Source: Sphingobium sp. Leaf26
GTDB lineage: Bacteria > Pseudomonadota > Alphaproteobacteria > Sphingomonadales > Sphingomonadaceae
Length of the DNA: 64,000 nt
Reading direction: 5' to 3'
Assembly (NCBI RefSeq): GCF_001421665.1
Contig: NZ_LMKV01000012.1
Coordinates: forward strand, 20,185-84,184
The translations under genes and the position numbers were made by a program. Position 1 is the first letter of the stretch. Each line of letters opens with the position of its first letter. The notes beneath the pieces are model-generated. The model was not told the DNA's origin and did no database searches. It worked only from the letters and a program-made list of their open reading frames with translations. Shown piece after piece: positions 9,463 through 18,700 of the stretch.

Positions 9463-10547
9463 GCGGCAATGCCTTTGATCCTTCGGAGATGGTCGTTTAG
9501 ATCATTGGCTCCCAATGGCAGCCGCTTCGGTATCGCCGTTACCCCCATCCCCGCGAGCCGATCGACTAGGCGCCGGGCGAAGCGGGAGCCGGCGGTATCG
9601 CGGTCACCGAAGATTGCGACGTTGCGGCCGCGAAGCAAGTCGAGAGTCGTATCGTCGAGACGGGCATTGGCACCGACGAGGCCGATGGCGGGTATTCCGA
9701 GTTCGTGGGCTGAGATGACGTCGGTGACGCCCTCGCAAATGGAGATCGTGGCGGTGCTGTCAGACAGCGCGGACCGGTTAAACACGGGAGGCAGGAGGCT
9801 GTTCGGACAGAGCCAGCGCCACTGCGTGCCGCTGTCTGGGCGCCGTGCCTGAAGATACGCGATGTTGCCGTCTATAATGAAGGGGAACAGGAGGTAGCCG
9901 GCGGGAAAAACGAATCGGTTACCGAACTTGCCATCGCAGACGAGCCCGCAGCGCCGCAATCTTTCCAGGCCGAAGCGGGCTACCGCCGTCTTCATTGCTT
10001 CGCCGCGATCACCGATCTGGCCGACACGGAAATGCGCTATAGTCTCTGCACTAAAGCCGCGGCTGGCTAGGTAGTCGTAGCCGGACGAACTCAGCTTGGA
10101 AACGAGTAGCAGCCATTCGAAGGCTTCGTGGTCGGGCGCGGCGGCGTGTTCCGTCTTGGCGGGCACGATCGGGGGTTGCTTGGCGGCCGCCTCTCTATCG
10201 GCTGGCCTTTGCCTCATTTCCGGACGCACTGACGCGCCGCCGAGATGCCGACCAGTGAGCCATTCGCAAGCGTCGACGAAACTGATATCGCGCATCTTCA
10301 TCACGAGATCGATCACGTCGCCGTTTTCGCCGCATGCATAGCAGGTGAAGCGGTTGGTCGCTGATCGAATAGAGAAGGAGGGATTGCGATCTTCGTGGCC
10401 GGGGATACGGCAACGTCCGGTGCCGCCTGCCGTCAGCCCGAATCCGAGGTCGATCGCGACCGCACGCATCGGGATTGCGCGGATGCTCGCAAGGTCGAAC
10501 TTATTGCGGCCTGCACTGGCAATGCTTTTATAGTTCGTGAAACGCAT
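9459..10547 (-). CDS. CHC2 zinc-finger/Toprim primase-like protein
   Basis: A DnaG-like primase of about 362 residues. Near the N-terminus is a CHC2 zinc finger: Cys in GRCRIPGHED with its His, then CYACGENGDVIDLV. A Toprim domain sits in the C-terminal half, with the Glu motif CEGVTD and the acidic motif FGDRDTAG. The frame is open to 10694, but homology-like sequence begins at MRFTNYKSIASAGRNKFD, so the ATG at 10547 is preferred; the longer form would have 411 residues. Its stop overlaps the ATG of the RT gene (ATGA), making it the first gene of the RT operon. A primase beside an RT suggests that primers or template handling matter for the system; alternatively it is a phage-derived primase. 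Confidence 0.8.
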   Translation of the reverse strand: MRFTNYKSIASAGRNKFDLASIRAIPMRAVAIDLGFGLTAGGTGRCRIPGHEDRNPSFSIRSATNRFTCYACGENGDVIDLVMKMRDISFVDACEWLTGRHLGGASVRPEMRQRPADREAAAKQPPIVPAKTEHAAAPDHEAFEWLLLVSKLSSSGYDYLASRGFSAETIAHFRVGQIGDRGEAMKTAVARFGLERLRRCGLVCDGKFGNRFVFPAGYLLFPFIIDGNIAYLQARRPDSGTQWRWLCPNSLLPPVFNRSALSDSTATISICEGVTDVISAHELGIPAIGLVGANARLDDTTLDLLRGRNVAIFGDRDTAGSRFARRLVDRLAGMGVTAIPKRLPLGANDLNDHLRRIKGIAA

Positions 10548-11419
10548 CAGCTCTTCTACGTCTTGGCGACAGATTATTCCACGGCCGTTATCACTGGTCG
10601 ATATATCTCGAGACTTCCAGCCTCTAATGTCAGGTTCTGCCGATACTCGTCGTTCGACGGGAATGCACCGAACGGCCGAAATGTCCCATTTCACGGCGAT
10701 GAATGAAGGTCCGGAATCGGGCAGCCAATCTTGGCTCGGGAACGACCGGAATCAGGGCGGACGTTCCAGGCAGAGCAGAGGGCTTTTGGTAGATTCCCAT
10801 GAAATCCGGTCACTCGATGCCCGCGGCATGAACGACTATCCCCGCCAATACCGCTATTCCTGCACCGACTTTGGGCTGCCGGGTTATCGAACTTGGGGGC
10901 TGCCACGGAGAGCACAACACCCCGGCTAGAGGCTTGACGACCAGGCAACTACGCTTGGGGTCCCCCCTTTATTGCCTGCCGAAGTGCTTGGCGCAATTGA
11001 TCTGCGGAGTAGGGCTTTTGCGGCAAGCCCACGTCCGGCGCTCACTTCTGTGCAAGAACGTGGCTATGGGCATGGCTCCACCTTCGCACATATCCACCGC
11101 GCGCTGTGGATCGTAAAGTGCGCCGGGTACACGCCGACCGTAAATGCCTCATCGCCCAAAGCCGCCTGCGTATGAGTTGTCGGGGCAACCAACTGGTTAG
11201 TGAGACCGTTGCACAGCTTATCATGGATCTAGGCTAAAGAAAAATGTGGGTGCCCAGAGGGCAAGAAGCTTTTACTTCGGTCGAAGCCGATTACGACCAA
11301 GTTCGGCATCATCTTGCGAGTGTCGCAGGCGGCGATGGGAGGGCTTTGAGGAAGGTCATGCGCTCAATTCGAGCAGGGTCTGCGCCATGGGCAGAACAGC
11401 AGGGCAGGAAAACCTACGG
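10548..11419. other. Long gap between divergent units
   Basis: Between the minus-strand primase operon and the plus-strand GAF/PAS gene no supported gene is seen. If the primase used its upstream ATG (10694) the first 147 bases would be coding. The region must hold the promoter of the RT operon and could hold a non-coding RNA of the kind that accompanies several defence RTs, but no clear hairpin series was recognised. Confidence 0.35.
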
Positions 11420-12709
11420 ATGCGCATGAACGAGATGGACGATCCGGAATCACGGCGGCTTTCCGCATTGGTTCGGTATGAAATATTGGATACACCTCGC
11501 GAGGTCGCTTTTGATGAACTGGCGGCGCTCGCGGCGAAGCTTTGCGATACGCCCATTGCGGTCGTGAACCTCATCGGCGACCGGCGCCAGTTCTTCAAGG
11601 CAGAGGTCGGCCTCGGTGTACGGGAGACCCCTTTCGAAAGTTCATTCTGTGCCAAGGCAATTCTCGAACAGGACTTCCTGCTAGTTCCGGACGCGACTCA
11701 GGACCGCCGTTTCGATTGCAATCCGCTGGTGGTCGGCGAACCCCATCTGCGCTTTTACGCCGGTGCCCTTCTCAAGACGGACGATGGCCTTCCTATCGGC
11801 ACGTTGTGCGTGTTGGACTATGAACCAAGGCAATTGACCGAATTGCAGCAGGAGGCACTGCGCGTGCTTTCCCGACAGGTCATGATGCAGCTAGAGCTTC
11901 GTCGCGCATTGCAGGAGAGGACACGGCAACTCGAGGTAGCGGAGGCTCGCGAACAAAGCCTTCGCTTTGCCCGCGCCGAACTGAGCGATAGCGAGGCTCG
12001 GTTCCGCAACATGGCTGATAACACCCCGGTGATGATGTGGGTGACTGACCCGCAAGGTTACTGCACCTATCTGAACCGAAGCTGGTATGAATTCACTGGT
12101 CAGGCCAAAGACGAAGCGCTTGGCTATGGCTGGCTCAATGCGACACATCCCGAAGACAAGCCAACAGCAGAACAGGCTTTTCTTGAAGCTAATGGCGCCC
12201 AACGGCCGTTCAAAGCGGAGTACAGGCTGCGGCGTGCCGACGGCTCCTATCGGTGGGCGATAGATGCGGCAAGTCCCAGGTTTGGTCCCGCGGGTGAGTA
12301 CCTCGGCTATGTCGGTTCCGTAGTCGATATCGATGAGCGGCGAGAAGCCGAGGACGCGCTGCGGCGGGCTAACACGCTCCTCGAAGCGGTGATGGAAGCA
12401 GTTCCTGGCGTGGTCTACGCCAAGGATCACAAAGGACGGATAATCGCGGCCAACCGCGGCACCACAGAGCTGGTAGGCAAGCCGCTTGAAGAGCTTATCG
12501 GCCGCACTGACAAGGAATTCCTGGACGACCCGATGCAAGCGGAAAAGGTTATGGCCAACGACGCCCGTGTTATGGCTCAAGTTCGAGCAGAGGCACTAGA
12601 GGAAGAAGTCAGCTTCCCGGATGCGGTCGCATGGGTCAGCGAGGTTGATCCCGACCTCCAGACTGCCGCTGAGGCGGCGAAGCGCTGTTTCGGCGAACCT
12701 GGCCCATAG
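11420..12709 (+). CDS. GAF-PAS-PAS sensor protein lacking its kinase domain
   Basis: About 429 residues. After MNEMDDPESRRLSALVRYEILDT-type opening sequence, a GAF domain occupies roughly residues 15-165 (SSFCAKAIL, FYAGALL). A PAS domain with PAC follows at about 190-315 (FRNMADNTPVMMWVTD, YLGYVGSVVDI), then a second PAS that stops soon after RAEALEEEVSFPD. In relatives this PAS runs on to a PAC segment and a histidine kinase; here the frame diverges (AVAWVSEVDPDLQ) and ends 31 residues later. It therefore looks truncated by deletion or recombination. The frame is open further upstream, but ATG 11420 is preferred because the upstream peptide is Arg-rich and the GAF starts right after it. Probably a non-signalling remnant. 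Confidence 0.7.
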   Translation: MRMNEMDDPESRRLSALVRYEILDTPREVAFDELAALAAKLCDTPIAVVNLIGDRRQFFKAEVGLGVRETPFESSFCAKAILEQDFLLVPDATQDRRFDCNPLVVGEPHLRFYAGALLKTDDGLPIGTLCVLDYEPRQLTELQQEALRVLSRQVMMQLELRRALQERTRQLEVAEAREQSLRFARAELSDSEARFRNMADNTPVMMWVTDPQGYCTYLNRSWYEFTGQAKDEALGYGWLNATHPEDKPTAEQAFLEANGAQRPFKAEYRLRRADGSYRWAIDAASPRFGPAGEYLGYVGSVVDIDERREAEDALRRANTLLEAVMEAVPGVVYAKDHKGRIIAANRGTTELVGKPLEELIGRTDKEFLDDPMQAEKVMANDARVMAQVRAEALEEEVSFPDAVAWVSEVDPDLQTAAEAAKRCFGEPGP

Positions 12710-12985
12710 AGGCTCATGTTTTTCAGCTGCTCATTCAGCGAAACTTCGGCGAGGCGGCGAAGGGCTCTCTGACATACCTGCCCTAACGTTGGCTCGGAAA
12801 AGGCTCAAAGGCTTGCCTCCAGCGGACGCATGATCAAGCCGATCGGGGTGCACGGCGGATTATGTCCACAGTGTATTGTGTGAATGACCGGTGACTTTTG
12901 ATCGTCAGGATCCGTCTTCACCCACTTGCCCTCGCTGCGCCGGTGAACTCGATAACAAACCACTTTTAGGCGCTTCGAATGGCTT
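12710..12985. other. Gap between the sensor remnant and the TonB receptor promoter
   Basis: No supported gene. A minus-strand frame of 67 codons (12805-13008) would overlap the promoter of the receptor gene and shows no recognisable motif. Confidence 0.35.
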
Positions 12986-12994
12986 TTGACACTG

Positions 12995-13039
12995 TTGACA
13001 GTACACAATTGCGGCCCTATCGGCTGCGAATAATTCGCA
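12995..13039 (+). promoter_or_regulatory. Promoter with Fur-box-like palindrome before the TonB receptor
   Basis: A TTGACA (12995-13000) and TATCGG (13018-13023), 17 bases apart, form a plausible sigma-70 promoter. Right behind it, at 13025-13039, is a perfect 7-1-7 palindrome, TGCGAATAATTCGCA, which has the symmetry of a Fur box. It would sit on the transcription start, 39 bases before the ATG at 13078, so iron-loaded Fur could block transcription. The match to Fur is inferred from symmetry and from the receptor type downstream. Confidence 0.6.
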
Positions 13040-13077
13040 ATATCGCATCTGGCGCAGTGCTCGGGGATTCGTACGTT

Positions 13078-15261
13078 ATGGTTAATTCGGGGGCCTCGGG
13101 CCGCATTCGGCGCGGACTTTCTTTGTTTGTGGCAACGTCCCTTTTGATCGGAGGAAGCGCGGCCGCGTATGCAGAAGCAGCGTCCGGTCCCAAGAACGAC
13201 AGTGAAACGGATGAGCCGGGAAGCACCGACATTATCGTCACTGGTTCCTACACGACCAATGAAGAGCTCTCATCTGCAACAGGTCTTGGGCTTACCATCC
13301 AGGAGACGCCGCAGTCGGTGACCGTCATGACCGCGCAGCGTCTTGAGGACCAGGGGATCCGAACGCTGAGCGAAGTGATCAACAATGCCGCAGGTGTTTC
13401 ATCCAAGGCGTTTGATAGCACTCGCAACGGCTTCTCGGCGCGTGGCTTTGCCATCGACAACTATCAGATCGATGGCGTTCCCCTCCAATGGGACGCGGGC
13501 TACAGCGCCGGAGAATCCGAGATCGACGTTGCCTTGTACGAGCGTGTCGAGATCGTGCGCGGGGCAACGGGGCTGCTTTCGGGTGCGGGCAACCCGTCCG
13601 CTTCTATCAATCTGGTGCGCAAGCACGCCGACAGTCAAGAATTTACGGCAACGGTTACGGCGGCGGCCAGCCGTTGGAACAACTATTTCGGCATGGTGGA
13701 CGTTACCGGCCCCGTGACCGGCGACGGCAATGTCCGGGTACGCGGCGTTGCCAAATACGAGGAAAGCGATTCCTTCATTGACCTCGTCCACAATAAGAAG
13801 CTGGTCCTCTACGGCGTTCTCGATGCAGACCTGACGCCCGGTACCAAGCTGAGCATCGGCGCCAGCTATCAGGACAATTCGCCGCGCGGAACGCTCTGGG
13901 GCGGATTGCCGGTGTGGAACAGCGATGGCACCCGCACTGACTGGTCCCGGTCCAAGACAATCGGCGCAGACTGGACGAGTTGGTCGTCGACCAACCAGAC
14001 CTACTTCGCCAATCTGACGCAGTCGCTCGGTAGCGACTGGGCCCTCAAGGTCTATGGCAGTTATTCGCGCAACCAGAGCGACATGCAGCTGCTGTATCTC
14101 TATGGGCAGGTCGATAAGGCCACAGGGCTTGGCATGAATCCGTCGCCGGCCAACTACAAGGGTGACCTTAAGCAGATCGACGTGGGCGCGCGCCTCACCG
14201 GCAAATACAAGCTCTTCGGCCGCGAGCACGAACTGATCCTCGGTACGAGCTTCGCACGCCAAACGCTGGATTTCTATGGGTTCGCGCCGGATTATGAAAA
14301 TCTCGATCCGATCGGAAACTTCTACGAGTGGGATGGCTCCTATGCAGAGCCCGCCTGGGGAACGGCGTCGCATGACGTCGACTGGCGGACAAAGCAGTGG
14401 GGCTACTTCGGCGCCACCCGCCTTTCCGTCAGCGACCAGTTCAAGGTGATCCTGGGCGGAAGATTGAGCTCGTGGGAGCGCACGGGTGTGTCTTACGGCA
14501 CGAACGCAGACTTTGGTGACCGCAATCGGTTCCTGCCTTACGCCGGCGTGCTCTACGATGTCGTACCAGGCCAGACGGTCTACGCCAGTTATTCGAAGAT
14601 ATTCCAGCCTCAGAGCAGCCAGGATCGCAACGGTGGATTTTTAGCCCCGGTTTATGGGGTAAACTATGAAGCGGGCCTCAAGAGCAGCTTCTTCGGCGGC
14701 GCGCTCAACACCGCGCTGTCGGTCTTCCGTATCGAGCAGGACAACTTGGCCCAGGTCGACACCGGCTACCTTGTCCCTGGCACTATCAATCAGGCATACT
14801 ACGCTGCCAACGGCGCACGAAGCACTGGTTTCGAGATTGAAGCCAACGGGGAAATCTTGCCGGGTTGGGCGTTGAGCGGCAACTACACTCAGTTCAAGGC
14901 GAAGGATGCAGACGGTCAGCGCATCAACACGCTTTTTGCGCAAAAGCTGCTGCGGGTGTTCTCGACCTACCGTTTCGACGGAGCGCTCGACGGGCTCGCC
15001 GCTGGCGGCGGTGTCAATTGGGAAGGACTTAGCTACACCGATACGATGAACCCGGTGACTGGCGCTGCCGAACGCCTCAAGGTGAAGCCCTATGCACTCG
15101 TCAATCTGATGACACGTTATCAGATGGCGAATGGACTTTCTCTTCAGGTCAACGTCGAAAACCTTTTCGACAAGAAATACTACTCGCAGATCGGCTTTTA
15201 CAACCAACTGGCATTTGGCGAGCCGCGTAATGTAACTTTCACCCTAAGATACCATTACTGA
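13078..15261 (+). CDS. TonB-dependent siderophore receptor
   Basis: A 727-residue outer-membrane receptor. A signal peptide (RRGLSLFVATSLLIGGSAAAYA) precedes a TonB box-like segment (DIIVTGS). A plug domain follows (IQETPQSVTVMTAQRLEDQG, NNAAGVSSKAFDSTRN, RGFAIDNYQIDGVP, EIVRGATGLLSGAGNPSASI), and then a 22-strand-type barrel ending with the aromatic C-terminus TLRYHY needed for outer-membrane insertion. The plug wording is that of FpvA/FhuE-like siderophore receptors. The ATG at 13078 is chosen because upstream in-frame codons overlap the promoter and the Fur-like palindrome. It is a lone gene with its own terminator, no PepSY or ABC partner being visible. Confidence 0.9.
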   Translation: MVNSGASGRIRRGLSLFVATSLLIGGSAAAYAEAASGPKNDSETDEPGSTDIIVTGSYTTNEELSSATGLGLTIQETPQSVTVMTAQRLEDQGIRTLSEVINNAAGVSSKAFDSTRNGFSARGFAIDNYQIDGVPLQWDAGYSAGESEIDVALYERVEIVRGATGLLSGAGNPSASINLVRKHADSQEFTATVTAAASRWNNYFGMVDVTGPVTGDGNVRVRGVAKYEESDSFIDLVHNKKLVLYGVLDADLTPGTKLSIGASYQDNSPRGTLWGGLPVWNSDGTRTDWSRSKTIGADWTSWSSTNQTYFANLTQSLGSDWALKVYGSYSRNQSDMQLLYLYGQVDKATGLGMNPSPANYKGDLKQIDVGARLTGKYKLFGREHELILGTSFARQTLDFYGFAPDYENLDPIGNFYEWDGSYAEPAWGTASHDVDWRTKQWGYFGATRLSVSDQFKVILGGRLSSWERTGVSYGTNADFGDRNRFLPYAGVLYDVVPGQTVYASYSKIFQPQSSQDRNGGFLAPVYGVNYEAGLKSSFFGGALNTALSVFRIEQDNLAQVDTGYLVPGTINQAYYAANGARSTGFEIEANGEILPGWALSGNYTQFKAKDADGQRINTLFAQKLLRVFSTYRFDGALDGLAAGGGVNWEGLSYTDTMNPVTGAAERLKVKPYALVNLMTRYQMANGLSLQVNVENLFDKKYYSQIGFYNQLAFGEPRNVTFTLRYHY

Positions 15262-15273
15262 TCACAATCGCTA

Positions 15274-15306
15274 TGCTCGATGGGCCGCGATACGATCCAT
15301 CGAGCA
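15274..15306 (+). terminator. Hairpin terminator after the TonB receptor
   Basis: A perfect 10-base stem, TGCTCGATGG with CCATCGAGCA, starts 12 bases after the stop codon. No long T run follows, so it may be a weak or RNA-stabilising hairpin. Confidence 0.5.
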
Positions 15307-15701
15307 CATAAATTGGTCGGAACGGATATCATATCTGGATTGGGTTCGGGCGGTCTACGGTATCCATTTTCGAAAAATTGATCGTCAACAGCGGATGCCG
15401 CGGGGTAGGCGTAACAGCTTTCCAAACATTGTATTTACTTCCTGCGACATTTCAAATTCGGTTCTTTGCTACCTGAACAACTGACTGCTTTCAGGCAGCC
15501 AACTGTACCTTGGGAGCGTCCACAATCAGGGCGGAAATTCGTGCGAGGGCAGGGCGGTAGTGGCAGGTCGCGACCAACTCAAGCCGTTCCGGCAAGGCCC
15601 AGGAAGGTCGGCTCGTGCCGCAACCGGTCATTGGTGGGGCGAACGGCGGTCGAGCAGGTATCGCCCCAAGCGGTCATTTGCGTAGGCGCATAATCTCGCC
15701 A
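15307..15701. other. Gap with no supported gene
   Basis: Convergent space between the receptor gene and the giant minus-strand gene. A second copy of GGCAGGTCGCGACCAAC lies near 15561; no coding frame is convincing. Confidence 0.4.
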
Positions 15702-18700
15702 TCAATAAGTCGCGATTAGTTCGCCGGCGACATCCACGAACGGCTCTGCCTGCTGTCCCGACAGGCTACGAGCGAAATGGCGAGCGGCGACAATCGCCTG
15801 CTCGCGGAGAGGCTCGTGACGCGCGAGCCGAAGAAGGTCGCGCGCCAAAAATTGCAGGCGTTCAGGAATGTCGGCGATCAATGTCGCGCGCCAAATCGCG
15901 ATCTCGAACAGCACCATGGCTTCGTCATCGCCCGCACGCGGGCCAAGGGCAGACGCGGCTGCATCAATCCTGTCACCCTGATCGACCCAGCCATTGACTG
16001 CGGCGAGCGCGGCAAAGGTGAGGAGGTGAAAGCGCGCGCTTTCCAGTTCTTCGCCCGGAATAGATAGATCCCAGTCCTTGGCACGCTCATGCGCAATGTC
16101 AGCCAAATTCTTTGGCAAGGGCGTATCGGCGCTGGCCTGACGCAGCAGATGCCAGCCGGCGAGAGCCTCACGGCTTGCGGGCTCGGCAGCAAGCAACGCT
16201 GTTAGAAAACTCTCGACCTTGTCCCGGAATGTTACGCCGGCATTGGGATAGACTGCATCGAACACGCCCCCGAGCGCAGCGTGAAGCCGACTGGCCATCG
16301 CGTTATCCGGCGATAATGACCCGCGGATGATGTCCATTCGCGGACGCTCACCGTCGTCGTTGGTTTCGACCACCAGTTGGCGAAGCTTGGCCTCCGCCCA
16401 TTGCTGATGCGAAGCGTGTTTCTGAAACTGGATCAACGCGGGTGCTGCAATATGCGCCCGCAAGCGATCGACCGTCATCTGCTTGGGATTGGCGGTATCG
16501 TGGCTGAACAGGTCTAGTTGCTCGACCAAGATACGCGGTGAGATAAGCCGATTGCTCGCGATCATATCGAGAATCTTATCGATGATCACATGGCCTGAGA
16601 CGAGGATCTCGGACAGCGCACTGGCGTGTGACCAACAGGCGGCGAGCTGCTGTCGCGCGGTCAGCGTGGCCCAGTCCGGGTCGGCATAGGCTTCGATAGC
16701 TGTGAACCGCGCTAAGGCAATGTAAAGGTCCCATAGGGGAGTGGCCTCGTCAGAAAGCGCGCGGTCGATCCAGCCGCGCACTCTGGCCGATATTAAGTCG
16801 CTCATGTCACAGGCAGCCAGCGCATCGGCAAGAAAAAGCTGGGTCCAGGGAGGTGAAGTTTCACCTTCGACCTCATCGAGGAAGCGGGCGATGCCGGGCT
16901 GGTCGAGCGACGCGAGGGCAGTAGCGATCGATGTTGGTGGGGTAATGGGGAGGCCGCCGAGCCTGCGCACAGCCACAACCAGTCCGCGCTCGTCGATGAG
17001 CGTCTGCGCTGCCCGCTCAAAATCGTGGTCCAAGCGAAGGTGACGGGTGAGCTTGCCGATCGCATCGGGTTCAAGATCGGCCAACGCAAAGGCACGCTTC
17101 TCGCGAACACCTGTGTCAAGATCGGCGTACCATTGCTGCATCGCCTCATGCGATTTTGCGAGGCTCGCCCGCACGCGCATGTAGGTCGGGTTCGTCGAGC
17201 CAAGCGACGCATTGAACGCGCCCAAGTCCTTGTCCGACATGTCCATGACGCCGGCCCGCTCTTGAAGCGCTTCCTTTCGAACAGTGGAGTCATCGCTGGC
17301 GACGCGACGCGGCCAAGCGTCGAGACGCATCTTTCTCCGACCGACCGTCAGCTTCAGATGGGGATCGCCGTCGCTCTCGATCCACGCTAAAGTCGCCGCT
17401 TCGCCGCGCATCGTCTTCAGTTTCTTGACATGACCGACAGCGGCATTGACGACGGCGTCCCAGAATTCCAGTTCATCGAAGTCAAGACCGTCGATCGTGA
17501 TCTGCCCGTGATCGGGAAGATTGAATGCTTCGCGCATACCTGGGCGCTGAAGCAGTGGCACACGAAGTGGCAGCGGCATGGCATTTAGCACCCGTCCTGA
17601 CAGGGCAAGCCACAGGCGATCTTCCATCAGTCCGTCGTCGGTCCGCGTGAGATGGCTTTCGATCATCTCTTCAAGGCCGTCGCGAATTTCAGGGCGAACG
17701 CGCAGCGCATTCGCAAGCACGTGCCGCCAGAACCAGTCGAAATAGGCGCGCTGACGCTCGTTAGACCTCTTGCTTGAAAATATCTGGATGGCGACGAGCG
17801 CCAGCCCGCCCAGATGGATGCCGAGTAGGCTGTCCGATCTAGGATCCCCGGCCGCCAGAACTTGGAGGGGAAAGAGGCTCATTTCTAGCGTATCGACGAT
17901 CCAGGCCGAAGCGACTTCGGCATCATCAACGGTCCAGCTGTCATCGTTCCAGATGGCTGCGAGGGCTTGGCTTATAGCATGTCCGGAATCGAGCAAGAAC
18001 GGAACTTCGCCTTTGTTACCTTGTTCGACTGCGGTCGGCTCGGGCCATTGCAGGCGCCGGCGATGGATAAGGGCATCGCCGATGTACCGGCGAATGATGG
18101 CTAGGTCGTCGGTCTCTCGAAGCTCGCCATTTCGCACCGCAGGTCGCATGAAGCGGGCGATCTCATCGCCCCGCAGCGGCATGAAGAGCCAGCGCGCGGC
18201 GCGCAGGCGCTGGCGAAAACCGTCACGCTGACGCTCTGTCAGCCGCCCATATCGAAAAAGTGCGTCGAGAAGTTCTACGGTCGTCGCGGTCCGGAAATCC
18301 CTATTGCTGATCGATGAGGTATAGCGGTCGTCGACCCATGCGATCCCTCCGTCCGTCGCCAGCGACTGGAGGAGTTGCATGAAGCTCCGGCCCGTATGCT
18401 CTGGCTGCTGAACATCGCTGACCGGAACGCTCTTGTAGGTGCCGTCCTCAAGGCCAACGCGGATCTTGCAGATAATGGCCGAGAGACTTTCCACGGTCGC
18501 CATGCGCCGATCGGCGTCAGCGATCGTTGCGCGCATATCAGCGATATCGTCCGCCTGGATGCCGACCTGAAACTGCGCGCACAAGGCGCCGAGGAGATTG
18601 GCTTCTTCCAATGTTACCGCGATGCCGTGGTCAAGCGTGACGACCGCGCCATTCGGAGGGGTTGCACCAACGGCAGCAGCGTCGAGGGTCGTTCCCAACG

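Noticed and set aside
12805-13008. Minus-strand frame of 67 codons between the sensor remnant and the TonB receptor
   Set aside because: It covers the receptor promoter, has no recognisable motif and no good ribosome-binding site.
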